NCBI RefSeq assembly: GCF_000970085.1
Contig: NZ_CP009506.1
Span: 1,240,001 to 1,304,000, forward strand
DNA length: 64,000 bases
Direction: 5' to 3'
From: Methanosarcina siciliae T4/M
GTDB lineage: Archaea; Halobacteriota; Methanosarcinia; Methanosarcinales; Methanosarcinaceae
Part shown: positions 19,256 to 27,960 of the stretch, one piece after another
Layout of the letters: each line of letters begins with the position of its first letter
Position numbering within the stretch: position 1 is the stretch's first letter
The notes under the pieces: model-generated
Seen by the model: the letters and a program-made list of their open reading frames with translations, nothing else
Told to the model about the DNA's origin: nothing
The model's database searches: none
Program-made: the position numbers and the translations under genes

Positions 19256-19328
19256 CGGACTACCCCAAGATAAAATTCCATTCTTATTTTAATTCGTCAC
19301 CAGTTATATGTTCTCGCCTGCCCTACCT

Positions 19329-20342
19329 TTACGGAGCTGCTGCAGGCAGCCAGAGCCCGCGGGCCTCAGCCAGTCCGAACATAAGGTTCATGTTCTGGAT
19401 AGCCTGCCCTGATGCGCCTTTGACAAGGTTATCGATTGCCGAGAGCACCACAACCCTGTTATTCTCCTTATCTGCTTCAAAACCGATGTCACAGAAGTTA
19501 GACCCCCGAACTGCGGTAAGGGAAGGGACTCCTCCCGGAAACCGGACGAAAGGTTTGTCCATGTAAAAGTTCTCATAAATTTCCTGCACATCTCCGGTCG
19601 AGAGAGGCTCTTTCGTAAAGAGGTGGGCAGTTGTAAGGATCCCCCTGATCGACGGGATTACATGGGGAGTGAAGCTGATGTTCCTGAGCTTTCCGTCCAG
19701 CCTGGTCAGCTCCTGTAAAATCTCAGCCCTGTGCCTGTGGGCTGTAAGCTTATACGGGATAATGTTTTCTGCGATGTTCGGATAATGAGAGGTTTCCGTT
19801 GGCGAGATCCCGGCACCTGAAATCCCTGTTTTGGAATCAAAAACTGCAATATCTATTAAACCTGCTGCTGCGAGAGGGGCGGCTGCAAGGTTTGCTCCGG
19901 TAGGAAAACAGCCGGGGTTTGCCACAAACTCTTCCCTGGCAGCTTCAGGGTGAAGTTCCACTAACCCGTACACTGCCTTCCTGGGGTCGATGTGCTTGAT
20001 TCCGTATATTTTTTCAAATACAGGGATATCAAGCCTGTAGTCCGCACTAAGGTCGATTACCTTTGTACTGCCGTCGAGCAGCTCGGGGACGTAATTCATA
20101 GCAGTCCCGTGAGGCACCGCTACAAAGACCATATCGCAGCGCTCCCTTATTTCTTCGGGACCCGGATTTTCATACTTTAAGTCCAGAAAACCGGTGAGGT
20201 GCCTGTGGGTGCTTGATACGGGTTTTCCTGCAAGACTCCGGGAAGTTGCCAGCTCAAGCCTGACATCGGGGTGGCTTACAAGTAAGCGCAGGAGTTCTCC
20301 TCCTGTGTATCCGGAAGCTCCTATAATTCCTACCTTGATCAT
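19329..20342 (-). CDS. argC: N-acetyl-gamma-glutamyl-phosphate reductase
   Basis: Third step of arginine biosynthesis: NADPH-dependent reduction of N-acetylglutamyl phosphate to the semialdehyde. 337 residues. N-terminal Rossmann motif VGIIGASGYTGGELLRLL (about 3-20), catalytic Cys in EFVANPGCFPTGANLA (about 143-158), and the conserved GISGAGISPTETSHYPN and HRHRAEILQEL segments. First gene of the argC-CBS-argJ minus-strand cluster; 73 bp separate it from the CBS gene. Confidence 0.97.
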   Translation of the reverse strand: MIKVGIIGASGYTGGELLRLLVSHPDVRLELATSRSLAGKPVSSTHRHLTGFLDLKYENPGPEEIRERCDMVFVAVPHGTAMNYVPELLDGSTKVIDLSADYRLDIPVFEKIYGIKHIDPRKAVYGLVELHPEAAREEFVANPGCFPTGANLAAAPLAAAGLIDIAVFDSKTGISGAGISPTETSHYPNIAENIIPYKLTAHRHRAEILQELTRLDGKLRNISFTPHVIPSIRGILTTAHLFTKEPLSTGDVQEIYENFYMDKPFVRFPGGVPSLTAVRGSNFCDIGFEADKENNRVVVLSAIDNLVKGASGQAIQNMNLMFGLAEARGLWLPAAAP

Positions 20343-20517
20343 GGGTACTCACTGCCATTGTAATGTCAATACAAGATAATTAAGCTTGTTATCGAAAAAA
20401 ACCAGAAAGAGAGCTATAAGTACGGATGACGGGAGAAGAGTAAGCTCATAAGATTATTTCCGCGCTGGATTATTCCGACTATGGAATTTAGACTACGGAA
20501 TGAATTTAGACTATGGA

Positions 20518-20644
20518 TTAAAAGAGGGGACCTCCTCCGGAATGTTCGAACTCAAGCGAAGTTCCGTCCTCGGTAAAGCAGACCTGAAGGAGCGATCCCC
20601 TTTTCATCTGTGGCCCTTAATGTTGAAATATTCCTGACTGCCAT
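20518..20644 (-). pseudogene. 41-residue microprotein gene interrupted at a GGGG run
   Basis: ATG 20644 follows a GGGGGG run on the minus strand that may act as ribosome binding site. Frame 1 reads MAVRNISTLRATDEK and then, past GGGG (20597-20600), soon stops (30 codons in all). Dropping one G gives 41 codons ending GTSLEFEHSGGGPLF and TAA at 20518-20520. The joined sequence looks protein-like across the junction. Family unknown. It could be a decayed gene, a sequencing error or a programmed frameshift. It lies upstream of argC on the same strand. Confidence 0.35.
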
Positions 20645-20874
20645 ATTGCCCCCCGGGATAAAAAAGTCATAAAATTAATATTAAGACAGTACAGTTTAAA
20701 TTTTTAGAGATATAAGAGTATTCCAGATAGCTCCTGACAGGTTAAGATCAGCTTCATTAAAGCATATATCTCTGGAAAGATTGCGCTGTAAGGTAAACTA
20801 TTTCACCTTTATCAGCCTTTTTTCATGCAAGAAAATTCTTATGAGTGCTGACTTCCAGTAACAGGAGGGAAATA

Positions 20875-21297
20875 ATGAGCAAAAAAAAGATGATTTACCT
20901 TGCAGGTCCACTCTTCTCGCGTGCCGAACTCGAATATAACCTGAAACTGAAGGATATGCTGCTCAACAATGGCTTTTCCGTTTTTTTGCCCCAGGAAGAA
21001 GCAGAAGATTCGGCACTGGGACGCGAAAGTCAGAACCAGGAATGTATATTCATGAAGTGCGCGGAAGGTGTGGATGCCTCCGACCTTGTTGTCGCTGTCC
21101 TTGACGGGGTGGACGTGGATTCAGGAACCGCCTGGGAGATAGGTTATGCCTATGCAAAAGGAAAACCTGTTATAGGACTCAGGACTGATTTCAGGGAATT
21201 TGCAGACGGTATCGTGAACCTGATGATTGAGATGTCTATCGTTTCCATGGCAAGAGACGAAGAAGAACTGCTGAAAATGCTGGAAAAATTCCGATAA
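20875..21297 (+). CDS. Nucleoside 2-deoxyribosyltransferase-family protein
   Basis: 140 residues. Start ATG 20875 is preceded by AGGAGGG; an upstream ATG would add 10 unrelated residues. Family features: IYLAGPLFSRAELEYN (N-terminal nucleotide-binding loop), FLPQEEAEDSAL, and VVAVLDGVDVDSGTAWEIGYAYAKGKPVIGLRTD (about 75-108), containing the Asp and Glu of the catalytic site. The family swaps or hydrolyses the base of (deoxy)nucleosides or nucleotides in salvage. Precise substrate cannot be told. Monocistronic, with about 500 bp of spacer on both sides. Confidence 0.85.
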   Translation: MSKKKMIYLAGPLFSRAELEYNLKLKDMLLNNGFSVFLPQEEAEDSALGRESQNQECIFMKCAEGVDASDLVVAVLDGVDVDSGTAWEIGYAYAKGKPVIGLRTDFREFADGIVNLMIEMSIVSMARDEEELLKMLEKFR

Positions 21298-21750
21298 CCT
21301 TTTTCTTTCGGTTTACAATTTCCTGTATATAAACACAACATGGTATCAGCTTATTAACTTCACTTATCCTCCTATTTATCTCTCCGTTTTTACTAAAGAC
21401 CAGTCCTTTACCTTTTCTGAAATCTCTTTTATACTCTTTATGAAATATTTATATACAATGTTCTGAAAACTTCCTTTATCTTTCTCTGGAATGTCCCTTT
21501 ATCCTTCAAGAACATTTACCATTCAAGAACCTTCAGTTATCGTTTTCTGAAATTTCCTCTCGCCTTTTCCGGGATAATCTCATAAAAATGCAAAGAGATT
21601 ATGCCTGTTAACTGAGTCGTAAAAATGACCTTTATTTTTGTAGAAAACTCATGAAAAGTCTTTTTTTTAACCAATATAAATTATCTCTCAAATGAGATAA
21701 ATCATAAAAAATATTCAAATCCAGTAGCCGCAAATATAATGATTATTAAT
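21298..21750. other. Gene-free stretch with degenerate repeats
   Basis: Pyrimidine-rich region with loosely repeated CCTTTTCTGAAAT and TTCAAGAACMTT units between 21405 and 21560. No gene is supported. The 3' end leads into the promoter of the small protein gene at 21805. Confidence 0.4.
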
Positions 21751-21769
21751 TTTAAAAATACTTATATGG
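21751..21769 (+). promoter_or_regulatory. BRE/TATA promoter of the 55-residue protein gene
   Basis: A-rich BRE-like TTTAAAAATA is followed directly by the TATA-like CTTATATGG. Initiation would be expected about 25 bp downstream, near 21788-21792, giving a short leader that holds the AGGAGG at 21791-21796 and the ATG at 21805. Confidence 0.5.
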
Positions 21770-21804
21770 AAGATAAGACATATTAAAAGTAGGAGGTTAA
21801 AAAA

Positions 21805-21972
21805 ATGACCTTTCCAAAGGGATACACTTTTACTAAAGTGAGGACTTCCCGCGGGCCCGAGGTATATGTGACCCAATTCGGGAAACTGGTAAAGGTTGTG
21901 CCCTGCAACCAGCATGTGGTAATATCCGAAAGATATGCCAGCGACCTGATCAGGCAGATCGAATCGGATTAA
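21805..21972 (+). CDS. Small basic protein of unknown function, 55 residues
   Basis: Too short for usual gene calling but well supported: AGGAGG 8 nt upstream of ATG 21805, a BRE/TATA promoter at a normal distance, and a balanced composition. The protein starts MTFPKGYTFTKVRTSRGPEV and contains KLVKVVPCNQHVVISERYASD; there is one Cys and no membrane helix. I do not recognise the family. Isolated from neighbours by more than 200 bp, so it is transcribed alone. Confidence 0.7.
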   Translation: MTFPKGYTFTKVRTSRGPEVYVTQFGKLVKVVPCNQHVVISERYASDLIRQIESD

Positions 21973-22177
21973 AAGAGAAGAAATTATCCGAATTTTTATT
22001 TTTGACTCGGACCATTTCAGTTAAGCCTTGTTCGGCCGAACCCTTTTCGGTCTATCCTTTTCTGCATAACTGTTACATAGTAGACCATACCTTTTTTGAG
22101 AATATCCAAAATATGAGGGAATAATTTTAATTTTAGATAAATAAAATAATCCTAACAAAAGAGAGGAATCTGAGAAA

Positions 22178-22600
22178 TTGATCAGGACTTACAGAGAAAC
22201 AGACCTTGAAGAAATGTTAAGGATCTGGTACGACGCATCGGTCATTGCCCATTCTTTTGTTTCGGCTTCATTCTGGGCTTCGCAGAAATCCGCAATGAAA
22301 GAAATGTATCTGCCACTTGCCGAAAATTATGTTTGTGAGCAGGAAGGACAGGTTTCAGGCTTTATTTCACTTGTCGGAGAGAGTGTATGTGCCCTTTTTG
22401 TAGCTCCCGAAGCGCAGGGAAAAGGCATAGGAAAAGCTCTCCTCGAGCATGCAAAAACCCTGAAAGGCAGGCTCTCCCTGAATGTCTATAAGGATAATGA
22501 AAAAGCCACCCGCTTTTATGAAAGCAGAGGGTTTAAAGCTGCCGGGGAAGAGGTTGACGAGCATACAGGCTGCCTGCAGCTTTTGATGGAATGGGAATAA
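22178..22600 (+). CDS. GNAT-family N-acetyltransferase
   Basis: 140 residues. The GNAT core is clear: ALFVAPEAQGKGIGKALLEHA (about 68-88) is motif A with the acetyl-CoA pyrophosphate loop Q-G-x-G-I-G, followed by SLNVYKDNEKATRFYESRGFKAAGE (motif B). It resembles YjaB/RimI-like acetyltransferases. The substrate is unknown. The start is taken as TTG 22178, because family N-termini begin IRTYRETDLEEML; a GAGAGG box lies about 12 nt upstream. 54 bp upstream of the acidic TPR-like gene and possibly co-transcribed with it. Confidence 0.85.
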   Translation: MIRTYRETDLEEMLRIWYDASVIAHSFVSASFWASQKSAMKEMYLPLAENYVCEQEGQVSGFISLVGESVCALFVAPEAQGKGIGKALLEHAKTLKGRLSLNVYKDNEKATRFYESRGFKAAGEEVDEHTGCLQLLMEWE

Positions 22601-22654
22601 ATAAAGGAAGAAGAAAGAAAAAAAGAAAGGCAGGAAGTAAAGGAGAGAAGGGCC

Positions 22655-23653
22655 ATGAATTATAAAGCGGGAGACAGATCCTTTCAAGGAGGAGGAGACT
22701 CACTTTTCCGGCATCTTTTACCCGATACGCCGGAAGTAAAGAGAATAAAAAGCCTGCGGGGCAGAGAGTACGAATATGCCGAGTATATAGGAATAATCGA
22801 ATATTCAATCGCCAGGCATTTTTGCGAGACTGACAGAAAAACAAAGGACAGGGATGCAATATCGGCATTAAAGAATACCAGGAAAAACTTCAACAAAGAC
22901 ATTGCTTTTTTCAAACCGGAGCTTGAAAGAGAAATCGTCAGAAACCTTATAGAAGTCCTTGAAGAAAAACCGAGAACTCAGCATGAGTTGAAACTGGTAA
23001 TAGACTACGTTTTAGACGTTATAGAAAACAGAGCATGGATGGAAGACGAACAGGCATACATAAAATGGGCAGCTTACGTCATGAACCTGTTCACGGAAGA
23101 AGAGAATGAAGAGTATGAGAGAAGCATCAAAAAGCTAGCTGCCAGACTGGGTCTTTCCAGAAAACACGCAGATCTGATGCTCATGAAAGGGGAAGAGGAA
23201 GATTATTTCGAATTTGTAGAGGAATACGGGGCAGAAAGTGAAGGAAACGAGGGAAATGGAGGATGGGGTGAAGGAGAGGAGTCGGACGAAGAAGAACTGA
23301 TCGCTGAGATGGAAAGAAGGTTCCTTTCCATGGAAGATTCCGAAAAATTCGATTTTCTGATGGAAAACGGCCCGGGGTTTTACGAATTTGTGGGAATCTA
23401 CATCTCCGAACTGGCAGAAAAAGGAGAATTCGGAAGAATCCAGGAACTCTACAGCAAACTCACCGCGAAATACGACGATTTCCTCTACCTGTACGTTTAC
23501 ATGGGAGCAACCTACCTTGAGATAGACCCCGCCCTTGCAAAGTCCTATTTTGAACTGGCACTGAAAGCCCTCGATAAGCTCGATGAGCTTTCAGGCTCCA
23601 CAAAAGAAAGATTAAGAGGCAACTTCCTTTCCCTGATCGAGAAAATAAACTGA
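22655..23653 (+). CDS. Acidic TPR-like protein, locus-specific family, copy 1
   Basis: 332 residues, very acidic, cytoplasmic. I do not recognise a named family. Visible organisation: an N-terminal conserved region (about 15-165: FRHLLPDTPEVKRIKSL, EYAEYIGIIEYSIARHF, IDYVLDVIENRAWMEDEQAY), an acidic linker (about 190-225), and a C-terminal helical part with a TPR-like motif (YMGATYLEIDPALAKSYFELAL, about 285-306). A homologue of 369 residues lies at 29732-30838 and a decayed copy at 32675-32899; all three sit next to type I restriction-modification genes or fragments, here 220 bp upstream of an hsdS remnant. AAGGAGAG precedes the ATG. A role in the island, perhaps as a scaffold or immunity protein, is only inference. 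Confidence 0.75.
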   Translation: MNYKAGDRSFQGGGDSLFRHLLPDTPEVKRIKSLRGREYEYAEYIGIIEYSIARHFCETDRKTKDRDAISALKNTRKNFNKDIAFFKPELEREIVRNLIEVLEEKPRTQHELKLVIDYVLDVIENRAWMEDEQAYIKWAAYVMNLFTEEENEEYERSIKKLAARLGLSRKHADLMLMKGEEEDYFEFVEEYGAESEGNEGNGGWGEGEESDEEELIAEMERRFLSMEDSEKFDFLMENGPGFYEFVGIYISELAEKGEFGRIQELYSKLTAKYDDFLYLYVYMGATYLEIDPALAKSYFELALKALDKLDELSGSTKERLRGNFLSLIEKIN

Positions 23654-23869
23654 TTGCAAACATGCGGATTGTCAAAAGAACCCATCTATCAAACGGAAAG
23701 AGGGGCAAGGAGAAGCCGGACAGCCTTTTATCCGAATACTTTTTCATGAGGTCAACCTGTCCGATAAATCTTTTTGATCAGGGAAACCCGGTTCATTTTT
23801 TGAGAAGTAGTTTTTTGTCTTAAAGCATTTTGCTTAAAGAATTTCCTCTCATAACGGCAAAACCACTTT
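23654..23869. other. Spacer before hsdS remnant
   Basis: No gene is seen. The sequence just before the hsdS remnant may be further decayed hsdS, but I cannot align it with confidence. Confidence 0.3.
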
Positions 23870-24030
23870 CAACAACAAGATGAACTCCACCCCAGAACAA
23901 ATTGCCCGGACATTCTTCAAACACTGGTTCATCTATTTCATTTCGAGTTCCCGGATGAAAACGGGAACTCTTACAAATCAAGCGGTGGCAGGATGGTTGA
24001 TTCGGAATTTAGGGGATCCCTGAGGGGGGT
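23870..24030 (+). pseudogene. hsdS: hsdS (type I specificity subunit) internal fragment
   Basis: This stretch aligns with the centre of the intact hsdS at about 37120-37270: both encode the conserved helix EQIAxTxFKHWFI, then FEFPD(K/E)NG and SSGGRMVDSE. Here a 5-bp duplication (ATTTC region near 23938-23944) breaks the frame, and the reading ends in a G-rich junction at about 24020-24040. It is the spacer region between the two target-recognition domains of a lost second specificity gene. Confidence 0.8.
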
Positions 24031-24494
24031 GGAGGGGGACTGACCGATCTCCTGCGTTGAGCGGGGCAAAACACATTAAAAACGATAATACATGAGCCAA
24101 CTCTGCCAACGCAACTCGAGAAAAGAACTTAAAGTTATCAGTATCATTTATTTTAGAAATTAAATCTGTATACCCTTATATATTTATCGAGAGATATACC
24201 TGTAGACATTATAAAATGTTTTGATAAAAATAGACTGTAATCCATTAGTTAGTTTGTCATTATTTCTTGATACTCCTTACTCCCCCGAGATCTCATTCCC
24301 GGCTTCCTATGTACAGGAAACCCGAATGTACACAGTATAATTCTAGTATTTACTTAGGTAGGATGTGATATTTGAGTATTTATGGAAAAGATTAACTTAT
24401 TAAATGGACCCTCCAGGATTAAACATTTTATATAGTCTAATTTAAAAGACTTTCCAAATCGTGGAGTAGAAATTCTGGAAAGTAGGGGTAGATT
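24031..24494. other. Gene-free stretch with duplicated restriction-locus flank
   Basis: ACCGATCTCCTGCGTTGAGCGG at about 24043-24064 and AACTCTGCCAACGCAACTC at about 24098-24117 match the spacer that follows the Kiwa genes (39454-39477 and about 39635-39655). The rest is AT-rich with no gene. The promoter of the downstream PEF-CTERM gene is likely in the TATA-rich part around 24400-24460. Confidence 0.5.
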
Positions 24495-25097
24495 ATGAAA
24501 AAAATATTATCATTGTTAGTGGGCGGTTTATTAATCGCCTGTATGGCTGGACCGGCTGTAGCGGCTGTAAAAGACGAAAACTTAATTGGAGATCCAGACG
24601 GACAGATTGTACTTACGGAATTAAACAAAGCTTTGACGGTTCCATTCAATTATGAACCTTACGGAGATATTATTTTAGGCGGGACAAAGCATAAAGTCAC
24701 AGTTACACTTACTGAAACATCAGACGGACTGGAAGTGACTCTCCCAAAAGAATTTTACCCCAGCAAGTTGACTGCAAATGGTGACTCTGCCTCAAAAGAG
24801 GTGTATTTTTATTCTGATGATGATCCTTGGGCATGGTGGTATAAGTATTCTAATCCTAACACTGAAAACGCATATGTAAAATCAACAAAAGCAGGAGCTG
24901 AAGGATCTTTAAAAATTGAAGTTGAAGGGTTTGTTTATAGTAAATGTAGGTGCTGGTGTACACATGATGCTATAACTATTGCTGAAGATACTGACCCAAT
25001 ATCAACACAAATTCCCGAGTTTCCCACTGTTGCTCTTCCAGTTGCCGCGGTATTAGGACTTGTTTTCATATTCGGACGTAAAAAAGAAGGGCTGTGA
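24495..25097 (+). CDS. PEF-CTERM secreted surface protein
   Basis: 200 residues: signal peptide (about 1-23, MKKILSLLVGGLLIACMAGP, cleavage after AVA), a beta-rich middle with no recognised domain, a Cys-rich patch YSKCRCWCTHD (about 154-164), and a C-terminal sorting signal IPEFPTVALPVAAVLG followed by a helix and FGRKKEG. The PEF motif plus helix plus basic tail is the recognition tag of an archaeosortase, so the protein is probably cut and linked to the cell envelope. AGGGG precedes the ATG. A T-rich terminator follows directly. It stands alone between restriction remnants and the insertion sequence. Confidence 0.85.
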   Translation: MKKILSLLVGGLLIACMAGPAVAAVKDENLIGDPDGQIVLTELNKALTVPFNYEPYGDIILGGTKHKVTVTLTETSDGLEVTLPKEFYPSKLTANGDSASKEVYFYSDDDPWAWWYKYSNPNTENAYVKSTKAGAEGSLKIEVEGFVYSKCRCWCTHDAITIAEDTDPISTQIPEFPTVALPVAAVLGLVFIFGRKKEGL

Positions 25098-25116
25098 GCG
25101 ATCCAGGCTCTTTTTT
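25096..25116 (+). terminator. Hairpin plus oligo-T terminator
   Basis: Small stem GAGC (25096-25099)/GCTC (25107-25110) followed by six T, overlapping the stop of the PEF-CTERM gene; a second T-rich run follows at about 25122. Confidence 0.45.
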
Positions 25117-25180
25117 CATTAATTTTTTCTTTTGATTCCTGCTTTAAATATTCTCTGTAAATCGGAACTACAGGACACTA

Positions 25181-25198
25181 CTACATCGATTCCTAATT
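25181..25198. repeat. IS630 terminal inverted repeat, left
   Basis: CTACATCGATTCCTAATT preceded by TA at 25179-25180; pairs with 27820-27837. Confidence 0.8.
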
Positions 25199-25213
25199 AA
25201 TTGCATATTTGTT

Positions 25214-25819
25214 TCATATTGCAATTCCACCGGGAATCCTGTCTTCTCCTTCAACTTTATATTTCCACACAAATACCACAGGTTCCTCATTGAGTAAATT
25301 TATGTATTGATCGATCCTGTTCTTTAATTCCATTATTGATTTTACTCTTATTGCCTTTAAAAAGCCTCTACTCATTTTGCTTATGAAACTTTCAATAATA
25401 TTCAACCATGATGCATGTTTTGGGGTAAATACGAACTTTAACTTCCCTTTTCCCAAGGTACTTATATATTTATTAGTTTCTTCTGATGTGTGTATTTTGT
25501 GGTTATCAAGAGTTGCTACGATTTTTGTATCCTGGTAATCTGATACTATTTCTTTTATAATCTCAATAAATTCACGACTTCTACCTTTTTCAAAAACTTT
25601 GTGATAAACTTTCCCGGTAATCAAATCAATACATGCAAATAATGAAAGAGTACCATGTCTAATATACTCATAATCTCTTGCCATCATAGGATATTTTCCT
25701 TCTGTTGGCATCATATCCGGGTATTTATTTTCAATAGCTTGAATGCCTGTTTTTTCATCACATGAAAGGATTACTCTATCTACCTTTTTCTTGGTATGAA
25801 AGTCCCTCTGATTTCGCAC
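25214..25819 (-). pseudogene. IS630 transposase, C-terminal DDE half
   Basis: DDE_3 catalytic domain of the IS630 transposase with the three acidic residues in place: ILSCDEKTGIQAIENK (first Asp), KIVATLDNHKIHTS (second Asp), and WLNIIESFISKMSRGF (Glu). 201 codons from a GTG that is probably not a true start. Upstream the frame runs into the IS110 insertion. Not functional alone. Confidence 0.85.
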
Positions 25820-27171
25820 TCCGGACCCTCATTCAGAATTTTTGATTCTGTTGGAAGTAAATGTAACATTTTTGTCCTGTTAAATTGAAGCCAGGGTCCG
25901 GAATGTGTACTTTATGATACTTCCCCTTCACTAAATGTCAGGTTTCTTTTTTTCAACAATTGCGAATATTTCACTAATTATTGAGATACGTTCATCAACT
26001 GAAAATATCTCTGTCTCAACAATCTTCCTCCTTTGACCTTCTCCTTTTACATATCCCGTTTCATCTTCGTACATCTCATCATTTGTGATCAGATGCCATA
26101 TTATTGTTGCAATTTTCCTTGCCAGGGCAATAATTGCCTTTGCATGTCCAATTGACTTCTTTTTTCTGTTAAAAAACTCTTTTAACTTGCTATTTCTCGT
26201 CCTTGCTGCTGCCTGAGCTATCTGTGTTAGAATCCACCTTGCTCCCTTTGGTCCTCTCTTAGTAATCCTTCCATTGTGGTATTTATCTGCAGATTGGTAC
26301 ACATTAGGAACCAGTCCAAGCCATGAAGCAAGTTTGTCCCCTGAAGCAAAATCTTTAAAATTGCCTATTTCAGCAATTAGAGTTGCCGCACCAAGTTCCC
26401 CTATACCTGGAACAGACATTAAAATTTCCATTTCCTGCTTATGATTCCCATAAGCATAATTGAAAATCTCTTTTTCCAAATGTTCGATTGAATCGTCAAA
26501 ATCCTTTATCAGCTTCAAACATATATTAAGCCTGATTACAGCACTCTGGGAAATTTCTTTGTCCAGAAGTTCTCGGATCTGAGCGCTTTTTTTACGAACA
26601 TTTGGAGAAAGGTTTTGTATAATCTGGTTAACATTTTTACCTGAACAGATCCCTGATAGGATCTCTCTACCATTTTTTCCAAAAATGTCTGTTAGCACAT
26701 CTTTTAGATTTTCCAACGATAAAAGGCAGATGTTTTATCAAGGAGTCATGAATCGGAACCCAAAAGTCACTTGTTGATTCACATGCAACAACGTCACATT
26801 TTTCTGATGTAACCCAATTTCTAAGGCTTAAAATTCCATCTTCATCTCTATCAAAACGTTGTTGCTGTTTTTCACCGGATCTACAGAGGATAGTAGCAAT
26901 CAAAAAACGTTTGTGAATATCTAAACCGCAAGATTTGTTTATTTCTCCTGCCAATTTACATTACTCCATCATTTCAAGGACAGTAGAATTACCTAAAAGG
27001 CAATTTGGTATCCGTGATCAAAGTCACATTTGGGCCTTCGATGGCAATTCAATGGTTAGTTTTTTGACGGCTTCGAAGAGCCAAAGAGAAAACAACCTTC
27101 CTGTCCAAAGGGAATGATGGAGTTAATATACAAAAAAGGTAAGTGAAAAGGACTTTCATTTTTTGGGCATG
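25820..27171 (-). mobile_element. IS110-family element, defective, inserted in IS630
   Basis: The approximate extent is the sequence between the two IS630 transposase halves; exact ends cannot be fixed because IS110 elements usually leave no target duplication. About 215 bp of non-coding sequence precedes the transposase start and about 110 bp follows its end. The downstream end holds inverted repeats CCGGACCCT (25821-25829)/AGGGTCCGG (25893-25901) around a hairpin CAGAAT/ATTCTG. Confidence 0.7.
25931..26954 (-). pseudogene. IS110 transposase with internal deletion and frame change
   Basis: Two overlapping minus-strand frames belong to one IS110 (Piv/MooV-like) transposase. 26954-26667 carries the RuvC-like N-terminus (SCGLDIHKRFLIAT with the first Asp, VVACESTSDFWVPIHD with the Glu). 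26716-25931 carries the C-terminal transposase_20 domain (LMSVPGIGELGAATLIAEIG, KLASWLGLVPNVYQSADK). The middle is missing: the family's K-T-D-x-x-D active-site segment and following helices (very roughly 80-100 residues) should lie between IVG and ENLKDVLT. The element therefore cannot encode an active DEDD recombinase. Confidence 0.85.
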
Positions 27172-27777
27172 TTATTCCAAGAATTTCATGTGTGTTTTTT
27201 TGAATTCTTTTTTTAGTTTTTTAACTTCCTTATAAGTGCCCAGGACCTTCCTTGCTTTTTCATCAAAATCCGGGTCTACTTTGGCGGCGTAATACCTTGT
27301 TTTATGTGGTTTTATGTTACTTGCATTCAAGATTTTTGAAATGGTTCCCTGGCTGATCTTTGATAATTCCGGATGTCCTTCCTTGATACAGTTTTCCTTT
27401 ACATATTTAGTTAAGAGTCTCTGTGTCCAGATTTCATGCGGATACCCAAAGTCCTTTGGTTTCATACATGCAACCTTGATCAGCCATACACGGGATTCAT
27501 CTGTAATTGTCCTTGGTCTTCCAGCTCCTGTTTTATCCTTCAGGCCTTTTATGACCCCAAAATCCAGAACTCTTTGTATTCGAGATCTTACGGTATTATA
27601 AGCAACGTTTAGTTGCCGAGAGATTTCTGTATCGTTTATTCCCTCAAAGCTTAAAAGCACAATTTTAGCTCTTTGAACAAGACTTGCAGGTTCACTTCTA
27701 GAGTGGCTTAGTTTTTCCAAATATTTTATTTCTTCATGTGTAAGTGATAATTTGGGACGACGACTTATGCGAGCCAT
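27172..27777 (-). pseudogene. IS630 transposase, N-terminal helix-turn-helix half
   Basis: Start ATG 27777 with the DNA-binding region: two helix-turn-helix segments (LSFEGINDTEISRQLNVAYN; then GRPRTITDESRVWL and a second HTH ending STISKILN-like SQGTISKILNASNI). The frame ends in a stop 27172-27174 soon after KEFKKTHMKFLE, at the IS110 junction. The catalytic half is at 25214-25819. Confidence 0.85.
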
Positions 27778-27819
27778 ACATAAAAATATAAAACTAATTA
27801 TATGTTAATTTACATAATA

Positions 27820-27837
27820 AATTTGGAATCGATGTAC
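27820..27837. repeat. IS630 terminal inverted repeat, right
   Basis: AATTTGGAATCGATGTAC followed by TA at 27838-27839; complement of the left repeat at 25181-25198 with two mismatches. Confidence 0.8.
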
Positions 27838-27960
27838 TACACTACATGAGATGTTGAACAATGCTATGCTTAATTTTTCTGCTCTGAACATGCTAAGAAT
27901 CAACAATTTTATAACAGTTTACGGCTTTGATTAAACGATTGTTTAAAGCGTTGATCACCT

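Larger units (their letters stand above)
25181..27837 (-). mobile_element. IS630-family element interrupted by an IS110-family element
   Basis: Terminal inverted repeats CTACATCGATTCCTAATT (25181-25198) and its near-complement at 27820-27837 (2 mismatches in 18) are each flanked by TA, the target duplicated by IS630/mariner elements. The transposase runs on the minus strand but is cut in two: N-terminal half 27777-27172 and C-terminal half 25819-25214, with an IS110-type sequence between. The element landed between the hsdS remnant/PEF-CTERM region and the hsdM deletion derivative. Confidence 0.85.

Noticed and set aside
22015..22085. TTCGGCCGAACC palindrome considered as a tRNA arm
   Set aside because: No acceptor stem, anticodon arm or T-loop consensus in the surrounding sequence.
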